In this document: one piece after another, positions 24,304 through 35,529 of the stretch
Layout: each line of letters opens with the position of its first letter
Position numbering within the stretch: position 1 is the stretch's first letter
Assembly (NCBI GenBank): GCA_951812925.1
Contig: OX638368.1
Coordinates: 121,295,309 to 121,359,308 of the forward strand
Source: Calliopum simillimum
Taxonomy: Eukaryota; Arthropoda; Insecta; Diptera; Lauxaniidae
DNA: 64,000 bases
Direction: 5' to 3'
The notes under the pieces: generated by a model
The model's database searches: none
What the model saw: only the letters and a program-made list of their open reading frames with translations
What the model was told of the DNA's origin: nothing
Translations under genes and position numbers: made by a program

Positions 24304-25606
24304 AAGGGTGTTTTTTTTAGAGGTATAAAACTTTGAATTGAAATAAAATACAAGAAAATCGTTTTAATGTCCATCAATTTGGCTTTATTGGAAGGATAAT
24401 TTTATGCCATTAATGTTTAAATATGATTTCGGGTATGTGGCCGCCGCGGCTGGCTCGAAAAAGCCAATTCTACAGGTCCAATTTTCAACCACTTTTTCGA
24501 GCATATGGGGCCGTATGTCGGCAATAACGCAACGAATGTTGGCTTCCAAGTCCCCTAACGTTTCTGGTTTGTTGGCGTAGACGAGCGACTTCACATATCC
24601 CCAAAGAAAATAATCCAATGGTGTCAAATCACACGATCTTGGTGGCCAATTGACAGGTCCATTCCGCGAAATTATGCGCTCTTCGAATGTTTCCTTCAAT
24701 AAATCGATTGTGACGTGCGCTGTGTGGCATGAAGCGCCGTCTTGTTGGAACCACAACTCATCCACATTCATGGCATCCAATTCGGGAACAAAATAGTCGG
24801 TTATCATGGCTCTATACCGGTCTCCATTAACGGTAACTGACTCTCCAGCATTATTTCGGAAGAAGTATGGCCCAATGACTCCACCAGCCCATAGAGCACA
24901 CCAAACAGTCTGTTTTTGTGGATGTAATGGCGTCTCAAGGGTCTCATGTGGATTCTCTTCAATCCAAATGCGGCAATTTTGCTTGTTGACGTAGCCATTC
25001 AACCAAAAATGAGCCTCATCACTGAACAAAATTTTGCGATGAAAATCAGCATCGAGATCAATCTCATTTTCGGCCCATACACCAAAATCACGGCGCATTG
25101 CATGGTCTCGCGGCTTTAATTCTTGCACAAGCTGGATCTTGTAAGGTCGCAAGCCAAGATCTTTGCGCAAAATCTTCCATAAAGTTGATGGACAAAGCTC
25201 CAATTGCTGTGCACGGTGGCGAATGGATTCATTCGGGTCCTCTTTAACATTTTGCTCTACAGCGGCAATTGTTTCTTCGGTGCGCACTGTTCGACGTCTC
25301 TGCGGATGCGTATTATCACATAGAGTATACGTAGTGCGAAAACGACCCATGGTTAACCGAATAAATTGCTCTGATGGACGATTATGTCGACCATAAAATG
25401 GACGGAGCTTGCGGTAAACTTCGCGAACTGAACCATTATTTTCGAAATAAATTTGCACGATTTGCAAGCGTTGTTCTTTTGTCAACCTGTTTATGATGAA
25501 ATGGCAAACCAAACTGAACATAAATGGCATTAGAGTTGCCAGATTTGACCACAAAATGCCAGTTTTATCTCTATTCGAAAAACAAACCTGTAAAAAAAAC
25601 ACCCTT
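24304..25606 (-). mobile_element. Intact mariner-like element, DD41D (rosa type)
   Basis: A 1303 bp element bounded by inverted ends AAGGGTGTTTTTTTTA, then SAGGT, flanked by TA (24302-24303 and 25607-25608). It contains one uninterrupted transposase gene on the minus strand. Both ends and the frame are preserved, unlike every other transposon in this window, so the insertion appears recent. A decayed relative lies at 53591-53905. Confidence 0.9.
24385..25530 (-). CDS. Mariner-superfamily transposase, DD41D group
   Basis: The enzyme should cut the element out and insert it at TA dinucleotides. The first ATG is at 25528-25530, giving 381 aa. The open frame extends about 24 codons further upstream, but only to a GTG inside the terminal repeat. 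Residues about 15-130 form the helix-turn-helix region (TKEQRLQIVQIYFEN, then SIRHRAQQLELCPSTLWKIL). The catalytic triad is Asp in ILFSDEAHF, Asp in WFQQDGASCHTA and Asp in LTPLDYFLWG. There are 41 residues between the second and third Asp, hence DD41D, the spacing known from the rosa element of Ceratitis. No stop or frameshift is present. Activity is an inference from intactness only. Confidence 0.9.
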   Translation of the reverse strand: MPFMFSLVCHFIINRLTKEQRLQIVQIYFENNGSVREVYRKLRPFYGRHNRPSEQFIRLTMGRFRTTYTLCDNTHPQRRRTVRTEETIAAVEQNVKEDPNESIRHRAQQLELCPSTLWKILRKDLGLRPYKIQLVQELKPRDHAMRRDFGVWAENEIDLDADFHRKILFSDEAHFWLNGYVNKQNCRIWIEENPHETLETPLHPQKQTVWCALWAGGVIGPYFFRNNAGESVTVNGDRYRAMITDYFVPELDAMNVDELWFQQDGASCHTAHVTIDLLKETFEERIISRNGPVNWPPRSCDLTPLDYFLWGYVKSLVYANKPETLGDLEANIRCVIADIRPHMLEKVVENWTCRIGFFEPAAAATYPKSYLNINGIKLSFQ

Positions 25607-25608
25607 TA

Positions 25609-27466
25609 TTAAATTATTTTGATACTTTTTGAACTCTTTTAGTAGGTACTTTTGTTTTGCTTTTTAGTACAAAATAGAAAAGCTCGTTTATCACCCCTGG
25701 TATAAGCAAAACAAAAAACATGAAATCAGTTCTATACTTTTTGTCTTTCTCTTTGTGCTTTATCCTTTTTTAGCTCTATGTGTCCGTGTATTTTGTTGTT
25801 GTTAATTTTGAAAAATTTGTTTTTAATTTTTCCTGGCTTAAAGTCAAAATATTATATTGATTTCTAGTCTTCTAATTATAATTTTAACTTTGTGCACATC
25901 TGCACACAAATACCTTTCTAATGCTGTATAATTTAAAGTCGTACTCTATTTCTAACATAGTAAGAAAAGATGGACAAGTTTTTGTCTTGCATATTATTGT
26001 ATAGATTACTTTAATTTTTTTACTATTTTGACACTCATTTTCCTCCGTGTAACAAAACATATATTAAATATTTGGATTACGCTAGAATGTTCAAGGGTTT
26101 TTTTAGAATCCAGCAATGCTTAATACTAAGCTTTATAGCGATAACTTTTTGCTTGTGCAGCTCTGCTCAGTGTTGGTGCTCGAATAAGCCCTAAATAAAT
26201 CATTCACTCAATGGCAACATTCGCGGGAAGATAAAACTTTTGCGCTTAAGCTTTGCTTCAACTTAAACTTCTTAGAAAATCTTCGACGCTGCAACCCTTG
26301 ACCTTGACACTAAGAAGCACTACTTTAAAAGCAATACATTTAAGCGCCAACCAAAGACATGCACCACATTAATCCTTTACCCGCACATTCAACATTACCA
26401 CTACGCCATCAATCAGTAACCAATATTGCCATACTATTGTGTCTCTTGTTTCAGACCACACACACATTTTGCTGTCTGTCTGATGTCCTGTCTTCCTGCT
26501 TGACAAATGAACTAAAAATGACGCGCCAGCAACAGCGCGAAAAAGAAAGAAATGAAATAAACAAATACCATGACTGACAAACGCAATTTGTAACATTTTA
26601 TTAGCCAGGATAATGCGTTCTGATGCCACTTGACGCGTTGCGTTTTCGTCATGAAGCCTAACGCACACACAGACACAGCTAAAGTGTTGGCGAAAGCAGA
26701 ACATGCGAGTGTCTAACGACAAACACACAAACAGAAAAGCACATCAACGGAAATGAAAGCGGAAGCATTAGACAAATGGACAAGGACACACGCGAAATGA
26801 AGATTGATTTATGAGGCAAGTAAAAACAGCGAAAACAAACAAAAAAACACAAAAAATCGTTTTGTATAAAAAGTAAATTTTACCACTGAAGAAAAAAAAT
26901 ACTATTTCCAAAAATATAATTTTATATATACCCCTAATACTAACAAAGAAATTTCCTTTTAAATTCAAAATAAATCAAAATTATGTAAATTCTACATTTT
27001 TTTTTCCACATTAATTTTCAATTTTTAACTTTAAAATTTACATAAATCATAACCGTGGAAATTTCAACTAACGCGGCAACAACGATGTGTTTACGCAGCA
27101 GCGAGTTCTGGCCTAAATCCCCCGCTAATGGCGTGTCAGTTTATTAAAGTTAATCCCACACATTTCGTTGAACTCGCCACACCATGACACGTTCACACCG
27201 ATTATGTGAAGTTGTAGACATTAACTTTTTTTTTGGGAATTTTTAGATTTCTCTAAAAGATTATACTCGATTTTTAGAAAAGTTTACTTGATACATTGTT
27301 TTCATCTTCTTGAATTTCTAACCAGTTTAAGATAACCTGCATACAAAAGGCCGCAATTTGTTTTCTTACTCGCTGAAGTAAAAAATTCTCAGCAGTTCAA
27401 ACGCTCAGAGCTCCAAATTTGATTTTTACAAGGGTGGAAAAATCAAACCTTGAAGTTAATAAAAAA
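25609..27466. other. Intergenic sequence, nothing recognised
   Basis: Base composition is slightly more balanced at 26270-26760, where open frames occur on both strands, but none has a domain or good splice signals. No repeat element is evident. Confidence 0.45.
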
Positions 27467-27467
27467 A

Positions 27468-28516
27468 CTAGTACGGGTGTAACCTTTGGCCTGGCCAAAC
27501 ATTAAATACTCTACACTGCATTATTTTGAAAATTTTTCTTATACTGGAGGTGCCACGCCCTCTTGTCTGAGTTCGCCCAGTTTTTGCTCAGAGCCTGCAT
27601 TTATAGTTCTCAGTGTCTGAGTGAAATTTGGTTGGATTATCTCAATTAAAGATTTCAGTGTAGCATTTTCATGCTTTTGCTTATATGGGAGGAGCCACGC
27701 CCTCTTTTCCGAATTCGAATAGTTTTAGCTCAGAGCGAGCATTTATAGTCCTTAGTATTTGAGTGAAATTTGTTTGGAGTATCTCAAAACACTCTTTCAC
27801 TATAGCATTTTGAAACTTTTGCTTATATGGGAGGTGCCACGCCTTTTTTTACCGATTTCACCCAGTTTTTGTTCAGAGCTTGCATTTACAGTTATTAGTG
27901 TCTGAGTGAAATTTGGTTAGATTGTCACAAAAACCGTTTTCAGCATAGCGTTTTGAAGCTTTTGCTTATATGGAAGGAGCCACGCCCTTTTGTCCGAGTT
28001 CAAATAGTTTTAACTCAGAGCGGACATTTATAGTCTTTAGTATTTGAGTGACATTTAGTTGCATTATCTCAAAAAAAGCTTTCAGAATAGAGTTTAAAAG
28101 CTTTTGTTAATATGGGAGATGCCACGCCCTCTTGTCCGAATTCTTTCATAGCTAGCGCTTTTTTTTTGGTTGCATTATCGTTAAAAAAAACTCCTAAAGT
28201 TGCATTTTGAATATATTTTTTGCAAGGGCGGTAGGCGTGCCCGTTGACCGATTTCGCTCATTTTCAATTCCACGAACTAACTTTAACGACGGAAGCAGTG
28301 TAGCAAATTTTATTAAATTATCTTGCTCAGTTTTCCCAAAAAATGTATTTCCACTCACACCCAACCAGCCATATAAACGGGCATGGCTATATCAACTCAA
28401 GAGGTGATGCTGTTCAAGATTATATATACTTTTCTATATCTGCCGCGCCTCTTTCTCTGCGTTACAAACTGAAGGACAAAGTGAATATATATACCATGGA
28501 TGTAGAGTATAAAAAA
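27468..28516 (+). mobile_element. Helentron-like element, copy B
   Basis: Same structure as copy A: ACTAGTACGGGTGTAAC start and five central units with GGAGGTGCCACGCC-like cores at about 27547, 27687, 27829, 27971 and 28114 (140-143 bp period). The conserved right block ends GTGAATATATATACC...TGTAGAGTATAAA. It lies directly against the dispersed repeat at 28525 and probably inserted into it. Confidence 0.85.
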
Positions 28517-28524
28517 ACCATGTG

Positions 28525-28925
28525 GAGGGTTACTGAACGGAAAATGATGAAATGTTGCAAAAAACGACGGAGAATGATGAAATTGAGGATGAAGAAATGT
28601 TGCGAAAACAGTAATATCACAATGGAAATAACAATTTTTTTAAAAAAGTTGAAACTGGTGGATGCCGTATAAGTTTTTTTTAGAAAATAACGTAATATGC
28701 AAAACGAGAAAATTAAGTGCACTAAGAAGCGGTTAGGGACATTACGGAGAATGATTTTTTATCACTTTGTGTTATAATTTCAAAGCAAAATATCAAAAAT
28801 ATTTTTTTTTTTTCAAGCAATTCGTGTAGAAGCTCTGATTAAGTATCTGCACTAAATAGTTAAAATATCGAATTTTATTTTAAGCATGGGTTTGAGCCCC
28901 AGGACAATGGTAAATTTTTTGAAGA
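28525..28925 (+). repeat. Dispersed repeat of unknown type, copy 2
   Basis: Shares CGACGGAGAATGATGAAAT, AAATTAAGTGCACTAAGAAG and TTTGAGCCCCAGGA-like words with 9390-10115 in the same order. It is shorter because a middle section is missing. Confidence 0.6.
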
Positions 28926-28929
28926 ATCA

Positions 28930-30480
28930 CCCGTACCTTCCTTTAGAAAATGCAAAAAAAAAAAAGTTCTGAACAGTAGATATTTGAATTCTTGAGAGAA
29001 AACTGTTGTCCCTTAAATTTATCTCAACCAAACAATGTGCACCATCAAAGACATTACTGCCCTAACAATGCGTAACAAAGCATAAAATTTATTCATTGAA
29101 TATTTTTAGATTTTATTTTTGTCTTTTGTGTCCTTTTAAATTGCGCTAATCACACAGTATATTCGTTGAATTGAAAGATTAAAGCGTAAATTTTCATACC
29201 TTGAAATCTACAATTTGAATACGTCCAATTGGCGTACTGCACATGCAGTTAATTGTATTCCATTCATGGAATTTATGAATCTTAAGAGACCATCCTACCC
29301 CCAACACAAATTGTGTAAACTCGTGCTGTTGACCAACACCCAATACAAAGCGTAAATAATTGCATTTAATTAATATTATCGACGTAAGCCAATGGAAGAC
29401 AAAAGAAATTGAAAATTACAAAGAATGGCCCACAAATCCTTGACTTTTGCGTTTAACAGTCGAACACTTTAATTTGTAAAATGTAAACAACATCATCCAA
29501 TGGATAATGCGCCTGGAAGTATGCTATGAAAAAAATTGTATTTTATGCTTTTAAATTTATTTTGTTGGTTTTTGGTCTTTATGTGGGATGAATGTTGGCA
29601 TAATACGGACAGGCAGATATACAAAAGACAGCCACGAATAAAGTTGGATAGACTTTGCAACCCCGAACAGACAGACAGACAGCTGGTCAAATAAAAAATG
29701 CGTTAAGAAACGGAGAGAGAGAGAAAGAAAATCGCTGTGGCTTCAATTAAATGCTGAATAAAAAATGATCTCATTAAAATCAGCAACCATAAAATTACGT
29801 GTAACTTGCTACAGAGTTATTGTTGTTGTTGTTTTCTTTTATCACAGGTTGATATTGCGTGTTGGGGGCGAATTGTTTCATTTTGTTGCTTTTTAGTCCT
29901 TTGCTTGATTTTTGTAGTCCCATAAGAATTAATGCAAGCCATTTGTGGAAAATTTAATTTAATTCCTTTGTCACTTAATGCAAATGGAAATTTTATTATT
30001 TAATTTTTTTTTTTTATTTATTATGTTCATTATATCTATCCTGCGGAGTTTAAGTGCTGAAAGGTCATAACTGAAATTTCTGGTGGCTTTATGCTTTCTT
30101 GCAGAGCTTATAGAAAAATATATTTTTCAGTAAAAACTCGAACAACTTAATTACATACAGGGTATGTTGAAATCGGTAGAATTCCGAAAAGTTTAAGTTT
30201 CCTGGGACTATTCTGAACAACTTTTTCTATTCTTTGCCATTCGTTGAAATTCCCAAAACCAACGAAGTTATTTGAAAGTGAATTCGACGAGGTAAAAGTA
30301 ATGTCATAATATGAATATGAATCCGCTGACATTTTGTTAGAAATGAATCAAATTGGGCTCCGTTTCGAAGAAAAATTTATTGCTCGTGTAGAATTGATGT
30401 CATTAAGTTAAACAAATTATATCGGTCAACAAGCCGATCATTATGGGACAAAATGCATACGACATTGATTTTGCTTCTTT
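28930..30480. other. Intergenic sequence, nothing recognised
   Basis: No gene or defined repeat was found. Short GAGA and TTG microsatellites occur near 29712 and 29820. Confidence 0.5.
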
Positions 30481-30489
30481 AAGCTCTTT

Positions 30490-31375
30490 AAAATCAAATG
30501 CATTGTTTGGTTTGAAAGTCAAATAATTCCACCTTAAGCTTTCCCGAAAAGTCTCAAAAAAATTTATATGGTCTAGGGGAATGTCGTATAGGTTGGGACG
30601 CCGTATAAGTTGGGACAGCCGTTTTTCTTGAATTTCCGATACTGGTGATACTTTATTTTTTGAGTCGCACAAGCCTACGGGAAAAGTTGTCGACAAAATC
30701 TTTTGAAGCACGAATTTCGAGCTACTTTTGAACTGATTCTGAGTAAAAAACGTACGTTTTCCGCAAAAGCACAGACTTTTTTGGAAAATCCCCAAAAAAT
30801 TTATTTCATGGGTAGCTTTATTTTTTAGCCACATGAATCCACAGGAATAATTGGCAATAAATTCTTTCTATACAGAAGGTTCGAGCTAGTTTCGAACTAA
30901 TCCTGAACTTAAAGCGTTTTCAAGGAAACTCGCAATTTTACTGAAAAATCCCAGAAATCTTTTATATGGCCTACTTTATTTTTTCAGCCACACGAACCCA
31001 TGGAAAAAGTTATCAACAAAATCTTTTGACACGTAAATTTCATGCTAAGTAGTTTCGAGCTGATAAAAAAAAGAAGAGCGTTTTCCAGAAAAGCACAAAC
31101 TTTCCCGGAAAGTCCAAAAAAAACTTTTTTTTATGGCTTACTTTATTTTTTTAACCAGACGATTCCAAAGGAAGAATTGGCAATCAATTCAATCGATACA
31201 TCGTAAAAACCCTAAGATTTCACGAAAAATCTCAAAAAACCTCTTTTTGTGGCTTTATTTATTTTTTCAGTCAGACGAGTCCACAGGAATAATTGGCGAT
31301 AAATTCTTTCGATACATAAACTTCGAGCTAGTTTCGAGCAGATCGGAAGCGTAAAGCATTTTTTGGGAAACTATA
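30490..31375 (-). repeat. Array of about 160 bp units (TTTCCGGAAA family), copy 1
   Basis: Phrases like CCCGGAAAGTCCAAAAAA followed by a TTTATTTTTTCAGCCA-type word recur at about 30776, 30933, 31099 and 31217. The same units in the opposite orientation, at about 160 bp spacing, occur at 59551-60390. The long open frame on the minus strand at 30403-30834 only reflects this repeat. Confidence 0.65.
30576..30648. mobile_element. Truncated pogo-like end inserted in the 160 bp array
   Basis: GGGGAATGTCGTATAGGTTG, then GGACGCCGTATAAGTTGGGAC, interrupts a repeat unit between TA (30574-30575) and TA (30649-30650). The first ten bases are identical to the end of the element at 43101. The right inverted end is missing, so this is a deletion remnant. 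Confidence 0.55.
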
Positions 31376-32240
31376 TAAAGTTTGGTTTATTTCAAGAAAT
31401 ATTTGACGCATACAAAACCAATTTAAAACCAAAAAATGCTTTTAGTTATGGAAAAATCACTTACTTTGTAATTTAAACTTTTCGACATCTTATATTGACT
31501 GTGAGCCACTTAATTCGCAGCTTCGAACTGTTACACTGTGCAACACAAAAATCTGAATTTGATTTCGATAACTTTTTTTGACTAATTCAAGGTTGTTGAT
31601 TCAGAATTTGGCAACCGTTTTTTCCTATCACATCTGAGATCCGAGCTATCTTTGAATTATAGTGCTGAAAATGCTATTTTCAGACATATGGCGTACATCC
31701 AGTGAGTAGTGTAGTTCATTTTTGTCCGCAACATTAAATAGCCCAGATCTTCTTCTTTAAACCATGTTTGTAAATATTATAATTGTGTCATTACTTTGCG
31801 AGACATCATCCATTGAAGTTAAGCTATACAAATTTAATACAGTCCTTTACAGGGATTTGCGATACCTTTGCTTCAATGGCTGATGGTTTGTCTGAAAATA
31901 GCGTTTTCTGCACTTAAAATCAAGGACAACTCAGATCCTAAACGTGATAAAAAAATTTAGATTAGTTTTCTCTCAATTTGTTGCACTGTGTTAATGTTTT
32001 CTCCGCAATTCCAAGAGTTTTGGAGATATCTTTCAGTATATTACGTACTTAAATTTTGTCCCTGCAATGGCCAATATCTCAAAAACAAATAAATTACGGT
32101 TTCATTTTCAGCTGCGCAAAATCTACAATATAGGGAGTTGAACAGTTTAATTTATAAAATAAGTGAATAATAAAATACGTCAAATATTCCCTAAAATGAA
32201 CCAAATTCCGAGCAACTTTTCCATACAAATCCGAGCAATA
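31370..32240. repeat. Decayed copy of the GGAATTGCRCTCCCA family, split by another repeat
   Basis: The outer parts (31370-31528 and 31999-32240) share GGCCAATATCTCAAAAACA and CAAATATTCCCTAAAATGAA with the better copy at 32251-32742. The middle is occupied by a different inverted repeat at 31529-31998. Confidence 0.5.
31529..31998. repeat. Inverted repeat of about 470 bp nested in the preceding repeat
   Basis: The outer word TTACACTGTGCAACA is matched in inverse by TGTTGCACTGTGTTAA. Further inward, TGCTGAAAATGCTATTTTCA (about 31668) mirrors a segment around 31890. The arms are diverged. Part of the left arm also occurs inverted at 12050-12125. Confidence 0.55.
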
Positions 32241-32250
32241 TCTATACAGC

Positions 32251-32742
32251 AGGGTGGTCTAAAATATTATAATTTTCGGGAATTGCGCTCCCACAGAACC
32301 AAAATTTTCTCTTTGATGTAAATAAGCACCATGTAAAATTTAATCCATTGCAGAGAATATTTGATGCATCCAAAAACATTTCAAAAATCGAAAAGTGGTT
32401 CTGAATATGGAAAAAATTTTTGTCTTAGAATTTTAACTGTTCAATTTTTTAAATACGAATCTACAATTTATTTTAAGATTCGAAATAGATTGGCCAATAT
32501 CCCCAAAACAACAGAACTTACAAAAAAATAAATTGCGAATGCGAGTTAAGCGACTCAAAATCCATACAAAAAATTGGATTTTTAAAACATACAATTTTTT
32601 TCATATTCAAAACCACCTTTCTGTCCTTAAAATGGTATGGGATACATAAAATATTCTCTGAAATGGATAAAATTCTATGTAATGCTTATTTGCATCAAAG
32701 AGAATATTTGTGAGCGCAACTCTAAGTAATTTTTCACTTGTC
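32251..32742. mobile_element. MITE-like inverted-repeat element (AGGGTGGTC ends)
   Basis: The left end runs AGGGTGGTCTAAAATATTAT, GGAATTGCGCTCCCA, then TTTTCTCTTTGATGTAAATA. The right end mirrors it (ATTTGCATCAAAGAGAATAT, then GAGCGCAACTC). Arms exceed 100 bp. There is no coding frame. It is the clearest copy of a family also seen at 18384, 31370, 39286 and 40483. Confidence 0.65.
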
Positions 32743-32799
32743 ATACAAATTTAAACCAGTCATATATTTACAAATGAAAAATGTATAAAGATGACGAAT

Positions 32800-32909
32800 T
32801 AGTGATGATCAGCATAACCAATACCGACACCAAGGCTCAATACACAAGGCCAAGACTCAACATTAAAGCTCAGATCATAATAATCTTAGTCTTGGTTTAT
32901 TCATCACTA
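32800..32909. mobile_element. hAT-type MITE relic (TAGTGATGA ends), short copy
   Basis: It begins TAGTGATGATCAGC and ends TTCATCACTA, with CCAAGACTCAA-type repeats inside. It is a deleted relative of the complete copy at 57810-58289. The flanking 8 bp do not match, so the ends are decayed or rearranged. Confidence 0.6.
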
Positions 32910-33163
32910 TTAGATTAAGAATACGTTTGGTGCAATCAGTTGAAACGTGCAAGACAGTTTCATGTCTTCTATATAACCTCAAAAATTATCAAAAACCTTT
33001 TTAAAAGTTTTCGAAGAAGATATATTAGTACATTCACTCTATAAAATAAGATTAAGTGGCTGAAAATTACACTAGTTTACAAATGATTAAAAATTTGTTT
33101 CCCATTGAATGCCATTATTCATTTTATATGTAAAATGATCTTGATTCCGAAAATCGCATTATT

Positions 33164-33300
33164 TTTATACCCTACACCCAGGGTATATTCACTTTGTCCT
33201 TCCGTTTGTAACGCAGAGAAGGAGGCGTGGCAGGTATAGAAAAGTATATATATTCTTGATCAGCGTCACCTCCTGAGTCGATATAGCCATGTCCGTCTGT

Positions 33301-33332
<32 letters not shown>

Positions 33333-33845
33333 GTGGCTGGGTGGCTGGCTGTGTGTTGAAATACACTTTTTGGGAAAACTGAGCAAGATAATTCAATGAA
33401 ATTTGGTACACTGCCTCCGTCGTCAAAGTTAGCTCGGGGGATTGAAAATGAGCAAAATCGGTCAACGGACACGCCTACCGCCCATACAAAAATTATATTC
33501 AAAATGCAATTTTAGGAGTATTTTTCACGACAATGCAACCACAATACATATAAGTACTACGAATTGTAAGCGCAAGCTCTGATAAAAATTTGAGCGAATT
33601 CGGACAAGAGGGCGTGGCACCTCCCATATAAGCAAAAGCTTCAAAACGCTATACTGAAAGCGTTTTTTGAGATATTCGAACCAAATTTGACTCAAACACT
33701 AAGAATTATAAATGAAAGCTCTCAGCAAAAATTGGGTGTACTCGGACAAGAGGGCGTGGCACCTCCCATATAAGCAAACTTTTGAAAATACTGCAGTGTA
33801 GGGTATTTATTTTTTGGCCAGGCCAAAATTAACACCCTTACTAGT
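33164..33845 (-). mobile_element. Helentron-like element, copy C
   Basis: In minus orientation the plus strand starts TATACCCTACACCCAGGGTA and ends AACACCCTTACTAGT. It carries a (CTGG)n tract at 33301-33350, the conserved block before it and two central units. The uninterrupted target is visible at about 50366-50395 in the other CACTA-ended copy, which confirms both element borders. Confidence 0.85.
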
Positions 33846-34186
33846 TTTTATTTCGTGTCACTTTCGAGATATCGGTCATTTTCGGTTTTTGAACCAAAAA
33901 AAAAATATAGTTCTATTTAAATATAAATATCTCAAGAACCAATGTTTGTGTTTAAACGTATTGTATGTCATATTAAAGGTAATTAAATTACCTACAAATA
34001 ATATTCACATTGCTTTTTGATTGGCTTGTCAGTTTCGGCGAAATACATTGATTTCTAAAACAAAAATTTTTTTTTTCGAAAAAATTAAGAAAAAATCAAA
34101 ATCAACTGCAGATTTATACAAGAAAGAAATAAATTTAAAAAATCATTTTGTTTCTTAATATCATAGTCTATATATTTGTAATGCAA

Positions 34187-35126
34187 ACTAGTAAGGGTGT
34201 AAAATTTGGCCTGGCCAAACATTTAATACCCTACACTGCAGTATTTTTAAAATTTTTCTCATATGGGAGGTGCAACGCTCTCTTGTCCGAGTTCACCCAG
34301 TTTTTGTCCAGAGTTTGGATTTATAGTTATTAGTGTCTGAGTGAAAAACGTTTTCAGTACAGCGTTTTGAAGCTTTTGCTTGTATAGGGAGTGCCACGCC
34401 CTATTGTCCGAGTTCGTCTAGTTTTAGCTTAAAGCGTGCATTTATAGTTTTTAGTATTTGAGTAAAGTTTGGTTGGACTATCTCAAAAAACTCTTTCACT
34501 ATAGCATTTTGAAACTTTTGCTTATATGGGAGGTGCCACGCCCCCTTGTCAGATTTTACCCAATTTTTGTTGAGAGCTTTCATTTCTGATCCTTAGTATC
34601 TGAGTCGAATTTGGTTTGAATAACTCAAAAAATGATTTCAGTATAGCGTTTTGAAGCTTTTGCTTATATGGGAGGTGCCACGCCCTTTTGTCCGAGTTCG
34701 CTCAGTTTTTTCTCAGAGCTTGCGCTTACAATTTCTAGCATTTATGTGTATTTTGGTTGCATTGTCGTGAAAAATACTCCTAAAATTGCATTTTGAATAT
34801 ATTTTTTGTATGGGCGGTAGGCGTGTCAGTTAACCGATTTTGCTCATTTTCAATCCCCCGAGCTATCTTTGATGACGGAGGCAGGGTACCAAATTTCATT
34901 GAATTATCTTGCTTAGTTTTCCCAAAAAGTGTATTTCCACACACATCACCCAGCCAACCAGCCAGCCACCCACCCAGCCAGCCAGCCAGACAGACGGACA
35001 TGGCTATATCGACTCAGGAGGTGACGCTGATCAAGAATATATATACTTTTCTACACCTGCCACGCCTACTTCTCTGCGTTACAAACGGAAGGACAAAGTG
35101 AATATACCCTGGGTGTAGGGTATAAT
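34187..35126 (+). mobile_element. Helentron-like element, copy D (complete)
   Basis: The copy runs from ACTAGTAAGGGTGTAA to CCCTGGGTGTAGGGTATAAT. It has units at about 34265, 34387, 34528 and 34669, a (CCAG)n tract at 34945-34995 and the conserved DINE-1-like block at 34999-35045. TACCCTACAC near the left end is the inverse of GTGTAGGGTA at the right end, the subterminal inverted repeat expected of Helentrons. No Rep/helicase gene is present. Confidence 0.85.
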
Positions 35127-35529
35127 AAGATACTATTTCAGAAAATCGATGGAAAATGCGTTTTTGCCTATTTATTTCTTTTTCTTGTAATAAACTGTTT
35201 GATAATTTGAAACTTTTTGTAAAACACATAAGAAAATCCAAGAACTTCTTAAAGTATGAGTTAAAAAAATTTCCCGTATCTCGTCGTTTTTCTCCAGCAC
35301 GTCAGATTTTTTTTTAATCGATTTTTGAAGTTCTTTAATCCACTGTACATGAAAAAAACAAAAATAACGCATTCTTGTGTTAAATCGATGAATCTAACTA
35401 TATGATCCTTACATCTGAGGTGTATCATGTGCTCAGTAAACTTATGCAGGATATTACGAGGAATATTTTTGTAGACAATTTTTTTTTTTTTTTTTATATA
35501 ACTTAAAAAAGTAGCAAAACAAATAGTGT

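Larger units (their letters stand above)
33070..35490. mobile_element. CACTA-ended inverted-repeat element, copy 1, carrying two Helentron-like insertions
   Basis: The left end CACTAGTTTACAAATGATTA, then the TTCCGAAAATCGCATTA block, is the same terminal repeat as at 50281-51401, and interior segments follow in inverted order relative to that copy. Helentron-like copies C (33164-33845) and D (34187-35126) interrupt it. The right terminal repeat is missing after about 35485 (poly-T). Confidence 0.65.

Noticed and set aside
24385..25602. Start of the DD41D transposase at the far end of the open frame
   Set aside because: That position is a GTG within the terminal inverted repeat. The first ATG at 25528-25530 is a better start.
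26369..26728. 119-codon minus-strand frame as a gene
   Set aside because: No homology recognised, an overlapping open frame on the other strand, and no convincing splice signals or repeats to explain it. Left as unannotated.
30403..30834. 143-codon open frame as a host gene
   Set aside because: It runs through the 160 bp repeat array and a transposon fragment, and its composition follows the repeat. No domain is visible.
33172..33502. Open frames encoding QPASQPASQ-type repeats
   Set aside because: They arise from the (CCAG)n microsatellite inside the Helentron-like element and are not proteins.
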